A stretch of 11,074 nucleotides of DNA from Firmicutes bacterium CAG:238 (GTDB lineage Bacteria > Bacillota > Clostridia > Peptostreptococcales > Anaerovoracaceae), in assembly GCA_000435615.1 (NCBI GenBank), contig FR882030.1, forward strand, positions 1 through 11,074. Direction: 5' to 3'. Positions 1-7,034 of the stretch are shown one piece after another. Positions within the stretch are counted from its first letter, which is position 1; each line of letters begins with the position of its first letter. Made by a program: the position numbers and the translations under genes. The notes beneath the pieces were generated by a model, which was not told the origin of the DNA, searched no databases, and saw nothing but the letters and a program-made list of their open reading frames with translations.

Positions 1-81
1 TATTTTCCGTTAATGCGACAGCCCCTTCCAAATCAGTTATAGTAATGGTAAAAAGATTATATATAATTACGGAGGAAAACA

Positions 82-1056
82 ATGGATACAAACAAAAGAC
101 CTGAAACTATGGAAAGAATTACAACACCGGCACTGGCTGGGGCATTTATCGAAGAGCAGATTGCGGCAATTCGCGCGCAGGTAGGAGACAAGAAGGTGCT
201 TTTGGCGCTGTCCGGCGGTGTGGACTCATCGGTTGTAGCCGCACTTTTGATCAGAGCAATCGGGCAGCAACTCGTATGCGTACATGTAAATCACGGTCTT
301 CTTCGTAAAGGCGAGCCGGAACAGGTTATCGAGGTATTTCGCAATCAGATGAATGCGAATCTGATTTATGTGGATGCTGTTGACCGCTTTCTTGATAAGC
401 TTGCAGGAGTGGAAGAACCGGAAAAGAAGAGGAAGATTATCGGCGCGGAATTTATCCGCGTGTTTGAAGAGGAAGCACGCAAACTGGAAGGAATTGAGTT
501 CCTCGCACAAGGAACCATCTACCCTGACATTCTTGAGAGTGACGGCGTAAAGGCACACCACAATGTGGGAGGACTTCCGGAAGATATGCAGTTTGAACTG
601 GTAGAACCGGTAAAACTGCTGTATAAGGATGAAGTTCGCGTTGTAGGCAAGGAACTCGGACTCCCTGATGGCATGGTTTACAGACAGCCATTCCCGGGAC
701 CGGGTCTTGGCGTGAGGTGCACAGGTGCAATTACAAGAGACAGACTCGAAGCGGTAAGAGAAGCGGATGCAATTGTAAGAGAAGAAATCGGCAAGCTGAA
801 TCCGACACCGTGGCAGTATTTTGTTGCGATTCCGGATCTTAAGTCAACAGGTGTTAAGGATGGAAAGAGATACATGGGATGGGCGGCAATTATCCGCGCT
901 ATCGATACGGTAGATGCTGTAACCGCAAAATCCGTTGAAATTCCGTTCAGTGTACTCAGCACAATTCGTGACAGAATTATTGCGGAAGTTCCGGGTGTAA
1001 ACAGAGTGCTTTGGGACATTTCAGACAAGCCGACGTCCACAATAGAGTGGGAGTAA
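82..1056 (+). CDS. guaA: GMP synthase, ATP-pyrophosphatase subunit without glutaminase domain
   Basis: This protein amidates XMP to GMP with ATP, the last step of guanine nucleotide synthesis, in the cytoplasm. The PP-loop SGGVDSS lies at residues 44-50, followed by NHGLLRKGE (70-78), a KRKIIG segment (116-121), the AQGTIYPD and HHNVGGLPEDM motifs, and RQPFPGPGLGVR. It ends in the family's dimerization domain with the closing TIEWE. The usual bacterial enzyme has about 190 extra N-terminal residues forming a class I glutamine amidotransferase. Here the protein starts about 20 residues before the ATPase domain, so it resembles the archaeal GuaAb subunit. The ATG at 82 follows GGAGGAAAAC at 71-80, and no in-frame extension is visible upstream. 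It is first of three closely spaced genes. Ammonia must come from free NH3 or from a separate glutaminase subunit outside the window. The family assignment is very secure; the source of nitrogen is unknown. Confidence 0.95.
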   Translation: MDTNKRPETMERITTPALAGAFIEEQIAAIRAQVGDKKVLLALSGGVDSSVVAALLIRAIGQQLVCVHVNHGLLRKGEPEQVIEVFRNQMNANLIYVDAVDRFLDKLAGVEEPEKKRKIIGAEFIRVFEEEARKLEGIEFLAQGTIYPDILESDGVKAHHNVGGLPEDMQFELVEPVKLLYKDEVRVVGKELGLPDGMVYRQPFPGPGLGVRCTGAITRDRLEAVREADAIVREEIGKLNPTPWQYFVAIPDLKSTGVKDGKRYMGWAAIIRAIDTVDAVTAKSVEIPFSVLSTIRDRIIAEVPGVNRVLWDISDKPTSTIEWE

Positions 1057-1069
1057 ATAGGAGGAACAC

Positions 1070-3337
1070 ATGACGGAATTACTGGCTCCGGCAGGAAATA
1101 TGGAGGCACTGAAGGCCGCGATCGCAAACGGATGCGACGCGGTCTATCTTGGTATGCAGAAATTCGGTGCACGGGCATACTCTTGCAATTTTGATGAAAC
1201 GACTCTGCGGGAGGCGGCCAGCTATGCACATCTGCGGGAGGTAAAGGTATTTGTCACAATGAATACCATCGTGTTTGAAGAGGAACTTTCAGATATGAGA
1301 GCACAGCTTGCGTTTCTCAATGAAATCGGCGTGGACGGCGTCATCGTGCAGGACATGGCGGTGTTTGACTATATCGTAAATCATTTTCCGGATATGGAAG
1401 CGCACTGCTCGACGCAGATGGGAATCGACGATTTAGACGGAACGCTGTTTTGGAAGGAGCTTGGTGCAGAGCGAGTGGTACTGGCGCGTGAAGTGGATAT
1501 TGAGAAAGCAAAGAAAATCCGCAGGGAAGCAAAAGTTCCGATTGAAATTTTTGTGCATGGGGCGCTGTGCGTGTCGTATTCCGGCAACTGCCTGATGTCG
1601 GGGCTGATTGGCTATCGGAGCGGAAATCGCGGTCGGTGCGTCGGTTCCTGCCGCAAGCCGTATGAACTGCTGAATAAGACGACCGGAAAATCGCTTGGGA
1701 CAAGCTATCTTCTCTCAACAAAGGATTTGAACACCATCGATTATATCAAGGATTTGAAAGAACTGGATTCTTTGAAAATCGAGGGGCGCATGAAGGAGCC
1801 GGCATATGTGGCAAATGTTGTGGCGAAATACCGCAAGGCGCTGGACGGGACAGTGACCGCTGAAGAAAAAGACGAGCTGAAAAAGACCTTTAATCGTACA
1901 TTTACGAAAGGCTATCTGTTCGGCGAAGACCCGAAGGACTTGAGCAATATTCAAAAGCCGAATAATTTCGGATACGAAATCGGCGTAATCAGCGGTAGCT
2001 ATAAAGGAATGTACGAAATCCGGCTGCATGATGAGCTGCGGCAGAATGACATCATACGAGTTGACCATAACAATGAAGATGTAAACTTATCGGTTGTAAA
2101 ACTCTACGATCACGAGGGAAACCTAATCAACCGCGCAGACCGCGTCTGCTATATCCGCATCAAGGAAAAGCTTACAAGGGGCGACCTTGTATACAAGACA
2201 AAGGACTATGTTTTCTACAAAGAATTGGAGCAGCACATGGATGGGGAGCTTCGTCGTTTCCCGCTCAGCCTGAGGGTCTATGCCTACCCCGGCGCGCATC
2301 TGACGGTAGATGCGGAAGGACTTGGCGTGCAGTACTTCTATGAGAGCGAGGAAATTTTGGAGGTGGCAGAAAACCATCCGACGACGATAGAGCAGGTGAA
2401 GAAGCAGTTTGCGAAGCTGAACGACACCGTATTTATGCTGCAAAATCTCGAATATGAGGAGTGTGGGGCGTTTCTTCCGGTGAAGATGATCAATCAGGCA
2501 CGCCGTGAAATCGTAGATAGGCTATATGAGGAAAAAATAAACAATAAGCCGCGCAGGGTACTGACGGAAACGGTAGAGGCAGAGGCGCAGACGGACGCAA
2601 GCGAAAGGGACACGGTGCAGGCGCAGGCACCATACCTGACGGCTTCTGTCACCACGCGCGAGCAGTACGAAGCTTGCCGCAAGGCGGGACTGACGGAAAT
2701 CTATTTTGAAAATATAATCAGAAGAAACCAGATTGAATATGAACCGAGGGAAGGCGAGCTCTTAATCGGAGGCTATGGCGGACTGCATTATTATAAAGAC
2801 TGTAACCCGTTCATCACTGACTACTCTTTCAATGTGGTGAATTCCGTGACCTGCCGGAAGCTGCACGAGCTGGGAGCAAAGCGCATTACTCTTTCTTATG
2901 AGCTGAACCGCAGACAGATTGCGGATTTGATTGCGGCGTACCGGAAAGACTATGGGCAGGCACCGGCACTTGAAATGATTGTCTATGGCCGCGCACCGCT
3001 GCTGTTCACAAAATACTGTCCTTTGAAAAAGATGGAACAGTGTGGGATCTGCAAGCAAAATCGTTATGAACTCAGGGATGAATATGGAACCTTTCCGATT
3101 CTTTCACACGAGGACTGCACGACGACGATTCTAAACGGCAAAATCCTGAACCTTTTGGACGAAATGCCGTCCATCGAAGGTGTAGAGGCTTTCCGTCTGA
3201 ATTTTACTACCGAAACGCCGGAAGAAGTTTCACGCATTGTCAAGGAAGCAAAGAAAAAACTCGAAGGAAGCGGGGGGAACTCTTGCTTCAACAGAGAGAC
3301 GGACACGAGGGGACATTTTAACCGAGAAATTATTTAG
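1070..3337 (+). CDS. U32 family protein with DUF3656-like region (RlhA/TrhP-type RNA hydroxylation family)
   Basis: The start MTELLAPAGNMEALKAAI is typical of U32 proteins, and the family signature EIFVHGALCVSYSGNCLMS lies at about residues 159-177. Conserved cysteines at 167, 174, 190 and 194 match those thought to hold an iron-sulfur cluster in this family. A DUF3656-like region begins near residue 274 (FNRTFTKGYLFGEDP). U32 proteins were first called collagenases, but the E. coli relatives RlhA and TrhP are needed for prephenate-dependent hydroxylation of 23S rRNA C2501 and tRNA U34. This 755-residue form has a long C-terminal half with a second cysteine set (650, 658, 661, 683). The last 17 or so residues look like a non-conserved tail. 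GGAGGAACAC precedes the ATG, 13 bases after guaA. The family is certain; the exact RNA target is inferred, with RlhA-like more likely than TrhP-like because of the DUF3656 region. Confidence 0.9.
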   Translation: MTELLAPAGNMEALKAAIANGCDAVYLGMQKFGARAYSCNFDETTLREAASYAHLREVKVFVTMNTIVFEEELSDMRAQLAFLNEIGVDGVIVQDMAVFDYIVNHFPDMEAHCSTQMGIDDLDGTLFWKELGAERVVLAREVDIEKAKKIRREAKVPIEIFVHGALCVSYSGNCLMSGLIGYRSGNRGRCVGSCRKPYELLNKTTGKSLGTSYLLSTKDLNTIDYIKDLKELDSLKIEGRMKEPAYVANVVAKYRKALDGTVTAEEKDELKKTFNRTFTKGYLFGEDPKDLSNIQKPNNFGYEIGVISGSYKGMYEIRLHDELRQNDIIRVDHNNEDVNLSVVKLYDHEGNLINRADRVCYIRIKEKLTRGDLVYKTKDYVFYKELEQHMDGELRRFPLSLRVYAYPGAHLTVDAEGLGVQYFYESEEILEVAENHPTTIEQVKKQFAKLNDTVFMLQNLEYEECGAFLPVKMINQARREIVDRLYEEKINNKPRRVLTETVEAEAQTDASERDTVQAQAPYLTASVTTREQYEACRKAGLTEIYFENIIRRNQIEYEPREGELLIGGYGGLHYYKDCNPFITDYSFNVVNSVTCRKLHELGAKRITLSYELNRRQIADLIAAYRKDYGQAPALEMIVYGRAPLLFTKYCPLKKMEQCGICKQNRYELRDEYGTFPILSHEDCTTTILNGKILNLLDEMPSIEGVEAFRLNFTTETPEEVSRIVKEAKKKLEGSGGNSCFNRETDTRGHFNREII

Positions 3338-3352
3338 TGAGAGGAACTATCT

Positions 3353-5056
3353 ATGATTCAGGTCGAAAAACTATCTTATGGTTTTCCGGAGAAAGAACTA
3401 TATCGCAATATATCGTTTTCCATTGAGCAGGGGCAGCATTGCGCGCTGATTGGGAGCAACGGCTGCGGCAAATCGACGCTTGTCGAAATGCTGACAAATC
3501 CCGAGAAATACTGGTTTGACGGAAAAATTACAAAGGATGAAGAATGCAGAACCGGCTATGCCGGACAGTTCTGCGTGCGCGAAAAAATGCAGGACTGCAC
3601 GGTGTTTGAATATCTGAGTAGACGTTTTACGGAGCTGCAGGAGGAGATTGCAAAGGTTTGCGAGGAAATGGCGCATCCGGAAAATGACGAGGAAGATATG
3701 GAGTGGCTGTTTTCGCAGTATCAGGCTTTGCTCGACCGAAACGAGGCGATGGACGGCGACAACTATGAAAATGTGATCCGCAGGCAGCTCAATGCGGCGG
3801 GCATGGGAGCGCTTGAAAACACAAGGCTTTCGGACATCAGCGGCGGTGAGTACAAGCTGCTTCAGATCATGAAGGAAATGCTGCTTGCGCCGAATTTTCT
3901 GGTTTTGGACGAGCCGGATGTGTTTTTGGATTTTGAGAACCTGAACGGACTCCGCCGGCTAATCAACGAGTTTAAGGGTACGATTCTGGCGGTGACGCAT
4001 AATCGCTATCTGCTGAATCACTGTTTTGATAAAATTCTGCATTTGGAAAACGGGGATTTGCAAGAGTTTGACGGTACTTACAGCGAATACCGCTGCAGGC
4101 TTCTGCGGAAAAAAATAGAATTAAAGTTTCAGCATATAGAGGAGCAGGAGGAAATCGCACGCACGGAAGAAATGGTGGAAATCCTGCGGAAGCAGGCGAC
4201 GCTGATGGTAAATCCGACCATCGGGCAGGCAGTCAATGCCAAGCAGTCGCAGCTCGACAGGCTTCTGGCAAGGCAGATAAAGGCACCGTTCATCGAAGTG
4301 CGCGAGCCGCACATTGCGTTTCCGCAGGTGGAAGCAGGCGGCGAGCCGGAGGACGGCGAAAACGGGAAGCAGAGCGGCGCGCATGAAGGCGAACGCAAGG
4401 AAATCCGCACGGTACTTGCGCTTACAGACTACGAATTGAAATTCGATGAGTACTTGCTGCACGATGTGAATTTTAAGGTGAAGGAGGGCGAAAAGGCTGC
4501 GCTCATCGGTGCCAACGGGACAGGGAAATCGACCTTAATTCGTGAAATCGTTAAGAACGAAAATCCCGCAATCCGAATCGCGGACGGTGTGAATTATGCC
4601 TGCTTTTCACAGCTCAGTGCGGAAGAAGATCGTCTTTCCGGCGGTGAACGGAATCTTAAGCATCTTGAGGCTTTGGAGCACACAGGAGCAGAGCTTCTCC
4701 TGCTGGATGAACCGAGCGCACATCTGGATTTGTACGCGCAGTCGGCACTGGAAAAGGCAGTCAAGGAATACAGAGGAACCGTTTTTATGGTTACGCACGA
4801 CTTTTACCTTGCAGCAAACTGTGCAGACTATGTTTTGCTGATTGAAGACAATACCGTGCGGAGGATTCGCAGCAGGAACTTCCGTAAAATGGTTTATGAT
4901 AAGTATTTTGACTCATCCTATTTGGAAGCGGACCGAAAATGTCAGCAAGTTGAGGCAGGCATTACGGAGGCATTCCGCCGCGATGATCTGGCTGCTGCAG
5001 ACAGACTCTGCAGTCAATTGGAAGACTTGTGCAAGAGCGGAACGGTAAATGAATGA
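3353..5056 (+). CDS. ABC-F family ATPase with an atypical second nucleotide-binding domain
   Basis: This is a soluble protein with two ATP-binding cassettes and no membrane segments, as in ABC-F proteins, which act on the ribosome (translation factors or antibiotic-resistance proteins). Domain 1 has Walker A GSNGCGKST (34-42), Q-loop Gln72, signature ISGGE (162-166), Walker B VLDEPD and switch THNRY (215-219). A charged helical linker (about 245-310) follows. Domain 2 has Walker A GANGTGKST (386-394), Gln420, signature LSGGE (428-432), LLLLDEPSAHLD and THDFY. Domain 1 has about 90 residues between Q-loop and signature, but domain 2 has only 8, so its helical subdomain is essentially absent although the frame is intact. 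The usual DEPTNHLD is altered to DEPDVFLD in domain 1. A helical tail of about 60 residues ends the protein. It follows the U32 gene by 15 bases with AGAGGAAC as RBS. Whether it gives drug resistance cannot be judged from sequence. Confidence 0.9.
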   Translation: MIQVEKLSYGFPEKELYRNISFSIEQGQHCALIGSNGCGKSTLVEMLTNPEKYWFDGKITKDEECRTGYAGQFCVREKMQDCTVFEYLSRRFTELQEEIAKVCEEMAHPENDEEDMEWLFSQYQALLDRNEAMDGDNYENVIRRQLNAAGMGALENTRLSDISGGEYKLLQIMKEMLLAPNFLVLDEPDVFLDFENLNGLRRLINEFKGTILAVTHNRYLLNHCFDKILHLENGDLQEFDGTYSEYRCRLLRKKIELKFQHIEEQEEIARTEEMVEILRKQATLMVNPTIGQAVNAKQSQLDRLLARQIKAPFIEVREPHIAFPQVEAGGEPEDGENGKQSGAHEGERKEIRTVLALTDYELKFDEYLLHDVNFKVKEGEKAALIGANGTGKSTLIREIVKNENPAIRIADGVNYACFSQLSAEEDRLSGGERNLKHLEALEHTGAELLLLDEPSAHLDLYAQSALEKAVKEYRGTVFMVTHDFYLAANCADYVLLIEDNTVRRIRSRNFRKMVYDKYFDSSYLEADRKCQQVEAGITEAFRRDDLAAADRLCSQLEDLCKSGTVNE

Positions 5057-5088
5057 AAAAAACAGCCTTTTGATTAAGGTCGTTTTTT
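5057..5088. terminator. Probable bidirectional terminator between ABC-F and AraC genes
   Basis: An A-run and T-run flank an imperfect stem. AAAAAACAGCCTT pairs with AAGGTCGTTTTTT around a TTGATT loop, with one A-C mismatch and one G-T wobble. It starts directly at the ABC-F stop codon and overlaps the stop codon of the convergent AraC gene. The T-run on each strand means it can stop transcription from either side. The stem is A/T-heavy, so its efficiency is uncertain. Confidence 0.65.
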
Positions 5089-6349
5089 ATTGATATTGCA
5101 GGCGGTACTCTCTCGGTCCGATGCCGTAATGTTTTTTGAAAACTTTAGTGAAGTAGCTCGGCGAGGTAAATCCTACCATGAGGCAGATCTCAGTTATGGA
5201 ATGATAACTCGTGCGTAAGAGTTCCTCTGAATGCGACAACCTTATGTTATTAAGGTATGTCGTGAAAGGAATTCCCATTTCCTGCTTAAACAGTGTTGAT
5301 AAATAGGTGCTGTTGACATGTACATGCTCTGCAAGCTTTGAAAGTGTGATATCTTCTTTAAAATTCGTGTTTACGTAAGACACCACTTCTTTTATTACGG
5401 AGGAGCCGCCGGAGTAGTTTTGCTGTGCCATGGACTCTGTAAGCGTTAATATCAATGAAATTGCAAACTGGTGCATCTCCTTTAATGTCTGCGATTCGTT
5501 GATCCTTTCAAGATAAAAGAATTGATCGAAGTTGGTCTGCCATTCGTATTGATTTTGTGTAATGTGCGTAAAAAAACCTATCAGCCGAAGTTTGACCAGC
5601 GACATGTTTCCGCCTTCAAATACGATAATATCTTCCATATATTTACCAAAACCTTTTTTGCAGAGGTCGACATTTCCGGATTTTATTATGTTTGCAAGTT
5701 CATTTTCCGATTCGTAAGGATACTCGAGATTGATGCGTTCCTTTTTGAGCGAAATAAGCTTTTCTCCGATTTCGGTTTGTTCTTTGTACTGCTGATTTGC
5801 AAGGCTTGCGGAAGGAGAGCCTCCCATAACCGAGTTGATTGCATTTTGGAATAGAGTGTTCAGATACGAAATCTCGCTCGGTTTATACATGTTCATATTT
5901 TTAATGAGTGGGATGAGACGCACATAGTCCACTTCAAAAGCAACAATTCTGTTTGAGAGGGAACCGATGTGTTTTTCCATGCTTGTACCCATGGCAATCG
6001 GTCCGGCAATCAGGAATCCGTAAACATGACCGTCAAGAGCCAGGGGGTTGCAGAGATGTATCAGCCCTGCTTCACACATAAAAATATAGGCTTCCGGCAG
6101 AGAAAGCGAGATGTTCATTGACGAAATCAAATTTCTGGTGCAAATAAAGTCATCTGTGCCGAAAGAAGTGTTTGCGGAGCAGATTCTTGCCTCGTCCATT
6201 GTAGACCAGATGTATTTACCGTTGTTCGAGAAAAATGAAATCGGAATCTTGGTTATCTGCGAAAAAGCGACAAGATTCGTTTCGAGCCGGGGCATTTTTT
6301 TATTTATGTCGCCGCTCTTCAGCTCCGGAAGTTCGTATAAATGCTGCAT
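5087..6349 (-). CDS. AraC-family regulator with PocR-like sensory domain
   Basis: The C-terminal 100 residues (about 318-420) are an AraC/XylS DNA-binding domain with two helix-turn-helix units: ITLSKLAEHVHVNSTYLSTL and a second ending SPSYFTKVFKKHYGIGPREY. The N-terminal 150 residues resemble the PocR ligand-binding domain, a PAS-like fold first named from the propanediol-utilization regulator. Visible matches are FFSNNGKYIWS, then IC at 56-57 and FIC at 68-70, MCEAGLIHLCNPLALDG (about 91-107) and VYGFLIAGPIAMG. Cysteines at 57, 70, 92 and 100 are in the positions this domain often has. The ATG at 6349 has AGAGGT upstream on the minus strand. It is divergent from the nitroreductase gene and is the obvious candidate to control it. 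The ligand cannot be deduced. Confidence 0.88.
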   Translation of the reverse strand: MQHLYELPELKSGDINKKMPRLETNLVAFSQITKIPISFFSNNGKYIWSTMDEARICSANTSFGTDDFICTRNLISSMNISLSLPEAYIFMCEAGLIHLCNPLALDGHVYGFLIAGPIAMGTSMEKHIGSLSNRIVAFEVDYVRLIPLIKNMNMYKPSEISYLNTLFQNAINSVMGGSPSASLANQQYKEQTEIGEKLISLKKERINLEYPYESENELANIIKSGNVDLCKKGFGKYMEDIIVFEGGNMSLVKLRLIGFFTHITQNQYEWQTNFDQFFYLERINESQTLKEMHQFAISLILTLTESMAQQNYSGGSSVIKEVVSYVNTNFKEDITLSKLAEHVHVNSTYLSTLFKQEMGIPFTTYLNNIRLSHSEELLRTSYHSITEICLMVGFTSPSYFTKVFKKHYGIGPREYRLQYQ

Positions 6350-6506
6350 ATATTTGACCTCTAAATAATAGTACTAAAAAGTAATAAAAAATTTAGGTTT
6401 TTACAAAAACACATACTTAGATTCTACTCATATGCGAAAGAAATGTCAATTAAAACTTTTAAAGTGAAAATTTTTTTGATATAATATAGAAAAGGAGGAT
6501 GAAAAA
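6350..6506. promoter_or_regulatory. Divergent control region between AraC regulator and nitroreductase
   Basis: This gene-free A/T-rich stretch must hold both promoters. For the nitroreductase there is a perfect TATAAT at 6480-6485 with only a weak -35 (CTTTTA at 6456-6461). An 11-base dyad ACTTT-T-AAAGT (6455-6465) overlaps that -35 position and could be an operator. For the regulator, a minus-strand TTGTAA (6401-6406) and TACTTT (6378-6383) are 17 bases apart, which is a weak match. An AraC activator would explain the poor -35 of the nitroreductase promoter, but that is inference. Confidence 0.5.
6480..6485 (+). promoter_or_regulatory. -10 element of the nitroreductase promoter
   Basis: TATAAT is an exact match to the sigma-A -10 consensus and lies 21 bases before the nitroreductase ATG. 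No good -35 is present at the normal spacing, which fits an activator-dependent promoter. The AGGAGG-type RBS follows at 6492-6499. Confidence 0.6.
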
Positions 6507-7034
6507 ATGAGTGAAGTTTTAGATAAAATCAAATCAAGAAGAAGCATCAGAAAGTATAAGCCTGATCCGGTTCCGCAGGAACTCTTGGATCAAATCATCG
6601 AGGCGGGACTGTATGCCGCAAACGGAAAAGGTTTTCAGAACACGATTATCATTCAGGTAACCAACAAAAAACTTCGGGATGAAATTTCAGAAAAAAATCG
6701 CGAAATTTTGGGCGCAAAGGAAGGTACAGATCCGTTTTATGGTGCACCTGCGATGCTGATTGTGCTGGCAAAGAAGGACTGGTACAACGCGAAATATGAC
6801 GGCGCTCTGGTTATGGGAAATCTCATGCTTGCGGCGCACGAACTGGGTCTTGGAAGCTGCTGGATTAACCGCGCCCGCGAAGAGTTCGAGACTGATTGGG
6901 GGCGTAATCTTCTGAATTCTTTGGGAATCAAAGAGGAATATGAAGGCGTCGGACACTGCGCAATCGGTTATATTGATGGCGAGTATCCGAAGGCTCCGAA
7001 GATTAAAGAGGGCAGAGTGTATTATATATTATAG
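6507..7034 (+). CDS. Nitroreductase-family FMN oxidoreductase (short form)
   Basis: This is a 175-residue flavoprotein of the nitroreductase superfamily, whose members use NAD(P)H to reduce nitro compounds, quinones, flavins or enones. RRSIRKYK (residues 11-18) is the FMN-phosphate-binding start of the family. YAANGKGFQNT (36-46) and GAPAMLIVLAKK (79-90) follow. The segment GALVMGNLMLAAHELGLGSCWI (about 99-120) is the family's central dimer and FMN-contact helix, and GHCAIGY (149-155) is the last core strand. The length is normal for the short class. The ATG has a strong AGGAGG upstream. The gene is divergent from the PocR-type AraC regulator, so its expression probably answers that regulator's ligand. 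The last 32 bases overlap the convergent DUF6179-like gene. The substrate cannot be predicted. Confidence 0.9.
   Translation: MSEVLDKIKSRRSIRKYKPDPVPQELLDQIIEAGLYAANGKGFQNTIIIQVTNKKLRDEISEKNREILGAKEGTDPFYGAPAMLIVLAKKDWYNAKYDGALVMGNLMLAAHELGLGSCWINRAREEFETDWGRNLLNSLGIKEEYEGVGHCAIGYIDGEYPKAPKIKEGRVYYIL

Noticed and set aside
62..67. TATAAT just before guaA as its promoter
   Set aside because: A start about 7 bases downstream would fall inside the ribosome binding site at 71-77, and there is no good -35. More likely chance in A/T-rich DNA, with the real promoter upstream of the window.
1..81. End of an upstream gene
   Set aside because: One frame is open through this stretch, but it continues into guaA and shows no recognisable protein, so no gene can be supported.
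226..730. Long minus-strand open frames inside guaA
   Set aside because: They are the antisense of well-conserved guaA codons, have no recognisable domain and no ribosome binding site.
4121..4462. Minus-strand open frames inside the ABC-F gene
   Set aside because: Composition is typical of antisense shadow (Cys/Arg/Leu-rich), with no family resemblance.
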